Source: Actinomycetota bacterium
GTDB lineage: Bacteria > Actinomycetota > Actinomycetes > S36-B12 > UBA10799
Reading direction: 5' to 3'
NCBI GenBank assembly: GCA_003452655.1
Contig: DMNR01000210.1
Coordinates: forward strand, 1-15,723
Length of the DNA: 15,723 bases
The translations under genes and the position numbers were made by a program. Positions 1 through 6,145 of the stretch are shown here, piece after piece. The notes beneath the pieces are model-generated. The model was given only the letters and a program-made list of their open reading frames with translations, was not told where the DNA came from and did no database searches. The stretch's first letter is position 1, and the number at the start of each line of letters is the position of its first letter.

Positions 1-270
1 GTTGGGGACGCCTACATGGCTCCTTACGAGCTGTTGCACCGAACTCCGAGTACGCCAGATGGTGGGGCGTTCATGTCCGGCCTTGAGTGGCTTGCGCAGC
101 TCAAGGATCACTACCCGCAGAGTGTCTGGTTGAACCCTGAACCACAGAATCGTTGGCGTGGCTCAACCATCGATGAGGTCGCCCGCGTTATGGACATGTT
201 CCCGTTGACGGTCGATGGGCTCACTGAGGCGATGACGCTGCTGAACAAGGGTGCAGTGTCGCGGCGTTAG
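1..270 (+). CDS. VWA-domain protein (CoxE/YehP-like), C-terminal fragment
   Basis: The frame is open at the left edge, so only the last 89 residues are seen; the ATG at 16 is internal. The fragment reads GDAYMAPYELL, then a region with SVWLNPEP, and ends with FPLTVDGLTEAM. From memory this is the tail of bacterial von Willebrand factor A proteins of the CoxE/YehP type, where a Gly-Asp-Ala/Ser segment leads into 'APYEL', 'VWLNP' and 'FPLT-DGL'. These are often partners of MoxR-type AAA+ ATPases, but no such gene is visible because the upstream side is missing. The MIDAS metal site would lie upstream, so activity cannot be judged. The stop codon directly abuts the stop of the convergent gene. 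The family call rests on the tail motifs alone. Confidence 0.6.
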   Translation, partial: VGDAYMAPYELLHRTPSTPDGGAFMSGLEWLAQLKDHYPQSVWLNPEPQNRWRGSTIDEVARVMDMFPLTVDGLTEAMTLLNKGAVSRR

Positions 271-1803
271 TCACTTGATCTTAATGGGGTAGACGGCGCT
301 GAAGGAATTGAGTGTGTCGGTCTTCGGGGCGAGTGCCTGTACCTTGCACTTGCCTGTCTTCTTGCCCTTGACCGTGTTGCCCTTCACCGTGCAGGTCTTC
401 TTGGTCTTCGATTTCCAGCTGATCTTCGCTCCGCTGGCAGTGGCCCGTGGCAGTTTCGCGGTCCTTCCCACCTTGACTTTGCTCACGACCTTCGGGCCGT
501 TCTGATTTGCACCTGTAGGTGTTGCGCTCACCGCGTTCGATGCGGGGCCTGTGCCGATGACGTTGCGAGCAGTGACAGAGAACGAATACGCGGTGTCGTT
601 CGTCAAACCTGTGATTGTGCAGTTCAATCCGGTGGTTGAACAGGTTCTGCCGTTCGACGCCGTTGCGGTGTACGTAATGGGCGCGGTCACATCGGAGTTT
701 TGCGGTGGGTCCCACACGAGTTGAGTGGATGTGTTCCCAGCGATGGCCCGGGCGCTACGCGGTGCAGTCGGCGCGAGTGAGGTGTCGTAGGAAAGTGTGG
801 TGTTTCCGAGGTTTAGGGGAGTACCCACTGCCAGTCCGGCGAGTGGGTTCGCGTCCTGTTCATTGCTCTTTCCGTTGTACCACTGGATTTCGAAGTAGTC
901 GGAATAGAAGTCCACGGTGTACGTCGCGTTCGGGTTGAGCCCTTCGAGTCGGTAGTTGCCGTCTGGGCCGACCTCCGTTGATGTCGAGGTGTAGTAGAAG
1001 CCGTCTGAATCCTTCGCCTCAGCAGAAACATAACCAACCGGAGTCGCCCCGCCCGGACCTTCCACGTGGCCGTACGCCTCCGCTGCGTCAGGAAGGTTGT
1101 GCGCGCCTAGCGCAACCGGGGTGTCGATGGCAATGGGTACGGCCGCCGAGTCGGATTCTTTGGCGACCCCACCATTCCAGTCCGCGGCCAGTTCAAAACC
1201 AGTGTCTTGCTGTTGGGAATATCTGATCTTGTAGCTGCCGGGTGGCAATGCGAGCGTCCAAGAGGTCGCTGGAATGTCTTCGGTGTCGGGGCAATCCCTT
1301 CTGGCGTAACCATCTGGTCCAGGAGTCGAGGCGTCGTAGGCGGTAATGCAGATCGGCGTCTCCGGCGAGTTCTGCGGAACACTGCCGCTCACAGTCCCCA
1401 ACTCAGCGAGCTCAACGGCCGGTGTCAAGGTTTCCCCAGACCCAATCGTTACTGTCTGCGCGGCGGAATAGTCTGCGCCGTCGTACCACTGCGACGCGTA
1501 GTGCTCCGGGGAGGCGGAGTCAAAGAAGTTCAACGTGTAGTCACCTGGGGAGACGTTCAGCGTGAGTGTGGAGTCGCCCGGGGTGCCTGCACAGACCCCT
1601 GACAGGAAGTTGCGGTCTTCGCCAGTGTCATAGGCGTCCATGCATAGTTGCGCGGCACCGTCGATCGCGGCGCTGGCCGGCCCGGTGAACGTGACCGTGA
1701 TTGTGCCGTCCGCTGCTTGCGCGGGGCCAGCGCTGAGTCCAGCGAGCCCTAGCGCGAATGCGGCGGCGGTCGCGGTCACGATGCGTCGCGCTGGGATCTT
1801 CAT
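271..1803 (-). CDS. secreted multidomain protein with three tandem beta repeats, one FN3 domain and a Lys-rich C-terminal domain
   Basis: The predicted protein has 510 residues. A signal peptide (KIPARR, then an Ala/Leu core, cleavage after AQA near residue 30) sends it out of the cell. Residues 33-340 hold three related repeats of about 100 residues, each ending in a Trp-containing motif (QWYDG at 105-109, ADWNGG at 207-212, QWYNG at 307-311) followed by a short V/L-rich strand, like carboxypeptidase-regulatory or Cna-B beta folds. An FN3 domain follows at about 346-430. Residues 438-510 form a Lys-rich all-beta domain. Eight cysteines occur as four pairs (54/71, 152/171, 388/395, 471/486), each inside one domain, which suggests disulfides. 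No LPXTG motif, membrane anchor or catalytic motif is seen; a cell-surface or matrix role is inference. The ATG at 1803 is chosen over 1827 because it has a strong Shine-Dalgarno and begins the signal peptide. Confidence 0.8.
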   Translation of the reverse strand: MKIPARRIVTATAAAFALGLAGLSAGPAQAADGTITVTFTGPASAAIDGAAQLCMDAYDTGEDRNFLSGVCAGTPGDSTLTLNVSPGDYTLNFFDSASPEHYASQWYDGADYSAAQTVTIGSGETLTPAVELAELGTVSGSVPQNSPETPICITAYDASTPGPDGYARRDCPDTEDIPATSWTLALPPGSYKIRYSQQQDTGFELAADWNGGVAKESDSAAVPIAIDTPVALGAHNLPDAAEAYGHVEGPGGATPVGYVSAEAKDSDGFYYTSTSTEVGPDGNYRLEGLNPNATYTVDFYSDYFEIQWYNGKSNEQDANPLAGLAVGTPLNLGNTTLSYDTSLAPTAPRSARAIAGNTSTQLVWDPPQNSDVTAPITYTATASNGRTCSTTGLNCTITGLTNDTAYSFSVTARNVIGTGPASNAVSATPTGANQNGPKVVSKVKVGRTAKLPRATASGAKISWKSKTKKTCTVKGNTVKGKKTGKCKVQALAPKTDTLNSFSAVYPIKIK

Positions 1804-1809
1804 CTGGGA

Positions 1810-1815
1810 CTCCTC
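1810..1815 (-). promoter_or_regulatory. ribosome binding site deciding the start of the secreted protein
   Basis: On the minus strand GAGGAG lies 6 bases before the ATG at 1803. The in-frame upstream ATG at 1827 would place this site inside the coding region and add eight residues before the signal peptide, so 1803 is preferred. Confidence 0.7.
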
Positions 1816-1820
1816 AACAA

Positions 1821-1849
1821 GGATCACACTGTCCTTCGATGCCGGTCAA
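1821..1849 (-). promoter_or_regulatory. candidate promoter for the secreted protein
   Basis: Reading the minus strand, TTGACC (1844-1849) is followed after 17 bases by TGATCC (1821-1826). The -35 box and the spacing are good; the -10 box is poor. The transcript would start close to the ribosome binding site. Motif-based only. Confidence 0.3.
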
Positions 1850-1967
1850 AGCCGACCGAGACAACCGAACGCTTGCCACGAAGTTAGGGCAGTTTGATCA
1901 ACGATGTGAAGTCAACATCACGATACGTCCAGCATTCACCCTCATGGAGCAGCCGAAACTCACATGG

Positions 1968-1987
1968 GTGTTCGTGAGAGCGAACAC
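1968..1987. repeat. perfect inverted repeat between two minus-strand genes
   Basis: GTGTTCG and CGAACAC form 7-bp arms around a 6-base loop. It lies 60 bases past the stop codon of the nitroreductase gene and upstream of the secreted-protein gene, both on the minus strand. It could be a weak terminator for the former (no T run follows) or a protein-binding site. The rest of the interval 1850-2047 shows nothing I can name. Confidence 0.35.
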
Positions 1988-2047
1988 GTATGCTCAAGGC
2001 CGCAGATCACCAAGGTTGAACCCGACAGCTCGATCTGCACGCTCCAA

Positions 2048-2725
2048 TCAGTCAAGCGGGATTGGCCGGTCGGTCACTCGCTTCAGCTCGAAGAACGTCG
2101 GTTCGAGTGCCAGCGTCGCAAATGCGTCCCATAGTGCACCCGCTCGCTCGCCGGTGGGGAAGTGGCTGATTACGGGACCAAAGAGTGCTGCTGAACCTTC
2201 GACCGAGATGGTTGGAACACCAATGAGTTCTTGGCGCTGGGCACCTGCCGGTACCGCGTCATGTGACCGACGAATCACCGCATCCCATGAGGAATCGGTG
2301 AAGGCCTTCGCATAATCGGCCGCTAGGCCCGTCTCAGCGAGCGCGTCTTCGATGAGGGGCTGGGATGTCGGCAACGCAATGATCATGCCTTCGAGAATTC
2401 CCGGCCCATCGGGGCGACGAATTGGTGCCAGGAGTCCGTGGTCGGTGTGGTGAAAACGGGTGCCGAGGGCCGTATACAGCTCCGCGACACGTTCGTTGGA
2501 TTCATTCGCATTAACTGCGGCCAAAACGCGGATCGGTCCACGTGCTAGTTCGCTGAACTGTTCGACTGTTTCGTTAGGCTCAGTCGGCGCGTTGAGGATG
2601 CCGAGACTCATGGGATGCCAGGTGATCGCCAGCGGACGAACCTGCGAAGCCTCAAGCACCCAGCGAGAAGCAGCCCAGCACCACGGGCACAGCGGATCGA
2701 ACCAGAAGTCCACAGAAGTTGTCAT
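2048..2725 (-). CDS. mycothiol-dependent nitroreductase, DsbA-fold (Rv2466c family)
   Basis: The protein has 225 residues, against 207 in M. tuberculosis Rv2466c as I recall it. The start reads DFWFDPLCPWCW, nearly identical to Rv2466c, with the redox motif C13-P-W-C16 of the thioredoxin/DsbA fold. The cis-proline loop is GVPT with P171, and the tail FFELKRV...LD also matches the family. Members use mycothiol as reductant, act in the cytoplasm in oxidative stress defence, and reduce nitro-compounds. No signal peptide is present, as expected. The insert between the CPWC motif and the cis-proline is the helical DsbA-type domain. The gene is divergent from the Ser-rich gene with 113 bases between them. 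Only a weak G-rich ribosome binding site precedes the ATG. The presence of this family implies a mycothiol-making host. Confidence 0.9.
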   Translation of the reverse strand: MTTSVDFWFDPLCPWCWAASRWVLEASQVRPLAITWHPMSLGILNAPTEPNETVEQFSELARGPIRVLAAVNANESNERVAELYTALGTRFHHTDHGLLAPIRRPDGPGILEGMIIALPTSQPLIEDALAETGLAADYAKAFTDSSWDAVIRRSHDAVPAGAQRQELIGVPTISVEGSAALFGPVISHFPTGERAGALWDAFATLALEPTFFELKRVTDRPIPLD

Positions 2726-2838
2726 GTCCGGCCCAACAACCTGGGTCAGTCAGATGTTCCTTGAGTAGACAAATCGTTTAGCGCGCGCATGGTCCATTAC
2801 GAGTTGTTCGCCGCTAACCCGAGCAATAGGCTGCCTGC

Positions 2839-3138
2839 ATGTCAATGGGCGAGTATGAGAATCAGGCCTCGAAACTGTCCATCAAGTCTCAGGGGTCGGT
2901 GTTGTCAATCCGATCCAAAGGGTCGGTTTTGTCGATCGGGTCGGTTGGTTCTGTGCTCTCTGTGGGATCCATTGGATCGGCGGTCTCAATCGGTTCGATC
3001 GGGTCGTTCGCGTCTGCCTTCTCCATCGCCTCATTTGCCTCGCTCGCCTCGATCATGTCGGGAGCGTCACGCAAGGCAGTCATGTCATGGGCGTCACGCG
3101 GCGGAATCATGTCAGCGGGATCGAAGAGTCTCTCGTAG
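2839..3138 (+). CDS. small Ser-x-x triplet-repeat protein of unknown function
   Basis: The protein has 99 residues. After a short polar start (residues 1-10), serine sits at every third residue from 11 to 77 without a break (23 serines), and the same phase continues to residue 95 with only A80 and G89 replacing serine. Within this lattice a 9-residue unit SVL-SIx-SxG is clear at 20-46 and decays afterwards. The residue after Ser is usually I, V, F, L or A; the next is usually Gly, Ala or another small residue. No signal peptide, cysteine or known catalytic motif is seen. The end turns basic (SRKAV, SWASRGG, SAGSKS). The ATG at 2839 has a weak AGG 8 bases upstream; the ATG at 2845 has none. 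The acid phosphatase gene starts 40 bases downstream, so co-transcription is likely. Similar short SVLS-rich actinobacterial proteins come to mind, but I cannot assign a family or function. Confidence 0.7.
   Translation: MSMGEYENQASKLSIKSQGSVLSIRSKGSVLSIGSVGSVLSVGSIGSAVSIGSIGSFASAFSIASFASLASIMSGASRKAVMSWASRGGIMSAGSKSLS
2869..3069 (+). repeat. coding triplet/nonapeptide repeat tract
   Basis: This is the DNA for residues 11-77 of the small Ser-rich protein. A TCN codon recurs every 9 bases for 23 copies, and a 27-base unit is visible near the start, where the word GGGTCGGT recurs. The third base of the TCN codons varies freely (A, C, G and T all occur) and the intervening codons differ, so this is an old, diverged protein repeat and not a recent DNA-level expansion. 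Confidence 0.75.
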
Positions 3139-3165
3139 CGAAGAACCTGTCCAATCTCCTGAACC

Positions 3166-3172
3166 GAAAGGA
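3166..3172 (+). promoter_or_regulatory. ribosome binding site deciding the phosphatase start
   Basis: GAAAGGA lies 6 bases before the GTG at 3179. The same frame is open back to 2789, but the part before 3179 runs across the Ser-repeat gene and lacks protein-like features, so the GTG, which begins a lipoprotein signal peptide, is the start. Confidence 0.7.
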
Positions 3173-3178
3173 CGCTCG

Positions 3179-3994
3179 GTGAATCTGCGGACTATCTGTG
3201 CGGTGCCGGCGGCGTTGGTTGCCCTTGGTGCGCTTGCAGGGTGCAGCGGCAGCCCGGAGGCGACACCCACAGCCACCGTGACGGTGACGGCAAGCGCATC
3301 GCCGCAGAGCCCGACGATCGAGAAGCGTGGCAACGTCGTCGGCGGTACTGATGAACTGCCGCTGCTTGGCAAGCCGCAGGCTTACAACGTCGGTGACATC
3401 ATTGACAAAATCAAGGAGTACCACAACACCGGGCGGTGGGAAAACGACATCGCGGCAATAGCGGATCAGGCCCGGGTTTCGATCAACAGCTGGGTCAAGT
3501 CAAATTGCAAGACGAGTGCCGCTGGCAAGGTGAGCGGTTGCAAGCCGACGGTCGTATTCGACATCGATGACACGCTCGTCTCGTTCTACCCGTACTACAA
3601 CGAGGTGCAGACCGACTGGCGGTACAACAAGGAGACGTTCCGCGAATTCTGGTCGCAGTGCAAGCCACCACCAATCGAGCCCATCAAGACCCTGTACAAC
3701 CAGCTCGTCGCGCAGGGGATTCCTATTGTGTTGATCTCTGGGCGCGAAGCGACGCTGAAGGATGAGACGCTGACTTGCCTGGCTAAAGATGGCTACCCGG
3801 CGCCATCAGCGATGTACCTGCGCAATCCCGATCAGAAGCAGCCGGCGGCAGAGCTCAAGGCGGAGTACCGAGCGCAAATCGAGAATCAGGGAAGCGTCAT
3901 TGTCGCGAACATCGGCGACCAACAGGCTGACATCGCTGGCGGTCACCAGCGCAAGGCCTTCCTAGTTCCCAATCCGATGTACCGACTGGAATAG
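3179..3994 (+). CDS. lipoprotein acid phosphatase, HAD superfamily (class B/IIIB-like)
   Basis: The protein has 271 residues. It begins with a lipoprotein signal peptide (NLRT, hydrophobic core, lipobox LAGC with Cys22) and a Thr/Ser/Pro-rich linker to about residue 50. The catalytic domain follows: motif I VFDIDDTLV with nucleophile D128 and general acid D130; motif II ISGRE with S187; a lysine near 227 as motif III candidate; motif IV GDQQAD with D247 and D251. This is the plan of secreted HAD phosphatases of the acid phosphatase B / plant vegetative storage protein group. They remove phosphate from small phosphoesters at the cell surface, usually with Mg2+. The gene converges on the PLD-like gene with only 15 bases between the stop codons and no terminator hairpin. 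It probably shares a transcript with the Ser-repeat gene. The substrate cannot be told from the sequence. Confidence 0.85.
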   Translation: MNLRTICAVPAALVALGALAGCSGSPEATPTATVTVTASASPQSPTIEKRGNVVGGTDELPLLGKPQAYNVGDIIDKIKEYHNTGRWENDIAAIADQARVSINSWVKSNCKTSAAGKVSGCKPTVVFDIDDTLVSFYPYYNEVQTDWRYNKETFREFWSQCKPPPIEPIKTLYNQLVAQGIPIVLISGREATLKDETLTCLAKDGYPAPSAMYLRNPDQKQPAAELKAEYRAQIENQGSVIVANIGDQQADIAGGHQRKAFLVPNPMYRLE

Positions 3995-4009
3995 TTGGCT
4001 CATCGCCGA

Positions 4010-5242
4010 TTACCGCGTCTTGCCAGGTGACAGGATGTCTGCGCGGCCAGCTGCGGTGTTGGCTGGGCACTTCGTCTTCGAGTTCGCGTAGTCGCGTTCA
4101 AAAGTGGCGTTGATTGGGGCGAGAGCATTCGCATCCCGTGGCAGCGCGCCAAGCTCTCGTAGCCGTGCCAGCGATGCCTTGAGATAGATGTTGACCGAGC
4201 CGACGTAGCCGACCTGTTGCGCCGTACCGAAGTCGGCGATGAGCGTCTTCGTGTGGATGAACAGGAAGCGGTTGGCGTCGCTGGCCGAGGTCGGCTGGTA
4301 GACGACCTTGATTCCCGCGGATTTGACTCGCTTTAGGTCGTTCTTGGTGAGCGCACCACAGTTAGCGACGAAGCGAACTTTCACACCTCGCTGTGCCGCG
4401 GCTATCAGCTGGTTGAGTTGGGGGTCGTTCGGATCGGCCAAGTACATGTAGACATTGAGTGTCTTCGACGCTTGATTGATCAATTCCGGCAACGCAACGC
4501 CGGACGTCCCCGGCGGCTCGCCAGCGAACTGCGGCGTCGTCGGGCTCCACACGAGGTGGGGGTCGGTGTAGGGCTCGCCAGTGGAGAATGGTGGCCAGTC
4601 GGCATTGAAGACGCGGGTCATTTCATTGACAACGCCCTGATCCGACGACGTAACAGCAAATCCGCGCGCACCACCCTCGTTCTTCTCAAACGGGCTAGGA
4701 CCATCATCGAAGTAAGTCGGCGCGAAGTTGTAGTCAGCGATGAAGGCCCTGCCATGGTCTGTCCCCGCGTCGGAAACAACCGATTTCTGGTGGGTATATG
4801 GGAATTGGTGTCGGCTCCAGGCAACATCGATTCCCGCACTTCGCAACTCATTGAACGTGGGGGTGTTTCGGTTGTAGTTGCGAGATGACGGATCGGCGTA
4901 CTGATTCTTGTTGAGATACAGCTGCCACGACATCAGCACACGAACGGCGATGCCTCGGTTGTGGGCATCAATCAACGCCTGTCGGATCTGGGCATCGTCG
5001 AACTGATAAATGACGACGTCGATCGACTCCTGCGCGCCGCCGATGAAGTTCAGCAGCGGCGTTCGGCCATTGTCTGGTTCGACGCCGCCTAGCGTGAACA
5101 CACCGGGCAGGTCGGATGATTGGCTTGATGTCGGCCCGGCGCTGACCGGGGCCCCCGACTCATCACCACAGGCCGCCAGGCCGACCAACGCGATGCAGGA
5201 GGTCACTAGTGCCGCGCCCAGCGCACGCCACGACTGAGTCAT
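4010..5242 (-). CDS. lipoprotein phospholipase D-like protein with two HKD motifs
   Basis: The protein has 410 residues. The lipoprotein signal peptide ends in a GLAAC lipobox (Cys25), followed by a Ser-rich linker to about residue 45. Two PLD domains follow. HKD1 has H151, K153 and D158 with N172, although the usual Gly-Gly/Ser pair is replaced by A169-D170. HKD2 reads IHTKTLIAD (H330, K332, D337) with GSVN at 348-351. Both catalytic halves are intact, so a phosphodiesterase working through a phosphohistidine intermediate is expected, acting outside the membrane on phospholipids or nucleic acids. It lies 38 bases behind the SDR gene on the same strand and may be co-transcribed with it. It faces the phosphatase gene, which could process the phosphomonoesters it releases; that link is inference. 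The ATG at 5242 opens the signal peptide. Confidence 0.87.
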   Translation of the reverse strand: MTQSWRALGAALVTSCIALVGLAACGDESGAPVSAGPTSSQSSDLPGVFTLGGVEPDNGRTPLLNFIGGAQESIDVVIYQFDDAQIRQALIDAHNRGIAVRVLMSWQLYLNKNQYADPSSRNYNRNTPTFNELRSAGIDVAWSRHQFPYTHQKSVVSDAGTDHGRAFIADYNFAPTYFDDGPSPFEKNEGGARGFAVTSSDQGVVNEMTRVFNADWPPFSTGEPYTDPHLVWSPTTPQFAGEPPGTSGVALPELINQASKTLNVYMYLADPNDPQLNQLIAAAQRGVKVRFVANCGALTKNDLKRVKSAGIKVVYQPTSASDANRFLFIHTKTLIADFGTAQQVGYVGSVNIYLKASLARLRELGALPRDANALAPINATFERDYANSKTKCPANTAAGRADILSPGKTR

Positions 5243-5280
5243 CTGCGATCCCGCGTCACCTTGACTCTGATTCCCTCGAA

Positions 5281-6018
5281 CTACATCGAGATGCCGCCGT
5301 CGACGGGGAGCACCGTGCCGGTGATGTAGCCAGCTTCGTCACTGGCCAAGAATCCGATTGCCGCTGCCATCTCCTCCGCCTCAGCAAATCGACCCATTGG
5401 GATCTGGGCGACGAGGTACGCCATCTTGTCGTCTGGAATTGAGGCCACCATGCGGGTCTTAGCGTTCGGTGAGATCGCGTTGACGGTCACGCCAAAGCGT
5501 GCGAGTTCCTTGGCCGACGTCTTGGTAAGTCCGATGATTCCGGCCTTGGCGGTGGCGTAATTCGCTTGGCCGGTGTTGCCGTGCAGGCCGGTGTATGACG
5601 TCACGTTCACGATGCGACCAAAGTTCTGCTCGCGGAAGTACGGCACAGCTGCGCGGGTGAATTTGAAGGTCCCACCGGCATGGATCGCCAGGACCTGTTC
5701 CCAGTCCTCATCCGTCATCTTCCACAAGACGGTGTCGCGCAGAATGCCTGCGTTATTCACGATGATGTCGATTCGGCCAGTGGCCTCAACTGCGGCCTTC
5801 ACCGCGCGCTCGACGTCATCGGTATTGGAAACATCGGCCCGAATTCCGGTTGCGCCGAGTTGCGCCGCCGCAGCCTGCACTGCCTCACCGTCGTAGTCGA
5901 CCAGGAAGGTTGCCGCGCCTGCTGATTGGAAGAACCGGCCGACTTCGAGTCCAATGCCTTGTGCGGCACCTGTGATGATCACGGTACGTCCGGTGAAGTC
6001 GTAGTTGAGGTTTGGCAC
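5281..6018 (-). CDS. short-chain dehydrogenase/reductase, FabG-like
   Basis: The protein has 245 residues, the standard size for a classical SDR. It shows the cofactor motif TGAAQGIG (16-23), NNAG (88-91), catalytic Ser141, Tyr154 and Lys158 (YATAK), and a C-terminal [10 protein letters not shown] typical of FabG. The second strand ends VDYD (Asp41, Asp43), which points to NAD(H) and not NADP(H). The fourth residue of the usual tetrad, Asn near 113, is His in this protein (AIHAGG); I recall this change in hydroxyacyl-CoA dehydrogenase-type SDRs of multifunctional enzymes. The protein could therefore be a 3-hydroxyacyl-CoA dehydrogenase or a specialised FabG paralogue. The start is a GTG with AAGGAG 9 bases upstream. 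The PLD-like gene follows 38 bases downstream; the helical-protein gene is divergent. Confidence 0.85.
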   Translation of the reverse strand: MPNLNYDFTGRTVIITGAAQGIGLEVGRFFQSAGAATFLVDYDGEAVQAAAAQLGATGIRADVSNTDDVERAVKAAVEATGRIDIIVNNAGILRDTVLWKMTDEDWEQVLAIHAGGTFKFTRAAVPYFREQNFGRIVNVTSYTGLHGNTGQANYATAKAGIIGLTKTSAKELARFGVTVNAISPNAKTRMVASIPDDKMAYLVAQIPMGRFAEAEEMAAAIGFLASDEAGYITGTVLPVDGGISM

Positions 6019-6132
6019 GGCGCAGGGCTCCTTGCGTAGTTGACGGGGGTGAAATCATTGAAGTGGTGCGGGATTCTTGCTCAGGAGTGAGGATACGTCC
6101 GGGCCGGATTCCGCTCGCTCGCCCCCGCCATG

Positions 6133-6138
6133 TAACAC
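6133..6138 (+). promoter_or_regulatory. candidate -10 box for a leaderless start
   Basis: TAACAC ends 7 bases before the GTG at 6146. No Shine-Dalgarno lies between. This spacing would place the transcript start at the G of the GTG. The interval 6019-6132, shared with the divergent SDR gene, shows no clear -35 box. Confidence 0.3.
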
Positions 6139-6145
6139 TCACGCG

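Noticed and set aside
1968..1987. SOS (LexA) box
   Set aside because: The actinobacterial box is CGAAC-N4-GTTCG; here the half-sites are in reverse order with a 6-base gap.
2869..3069. CRISPR-like periodic repeat
   Set aside because: Period is 9/27 bases with no conserved repeat separated by unique spacers; it is a coding repeat.
2889..3110. Antisense frame rich in Asp, Pro and Thr across the Ser-repeat gene
   Set aside because: Its regularity is the mirror of the TCN codons on the other strand; there is no good start signal, and the plus frame has the cleaner lattice with a promoter-sized upstream gap.
2789..3178. In-frame upstream extension of the phosphatase gene (130 residues)
   Set aside because: It overlaps the Ser-repeat gene in another frame, is Arg/Ser/Pro-rich without domain features, and would bury the lipoprotein signal peptide. 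The GTG at 3179 has a good ribosome binding site.
6077..6145. Longer start of the helical protein at ATG 6077
   Set aside because: The extra 23 residues are Ser/Pro-rich, lie in the divergent promoter gap, and lack a ribosome binding site.
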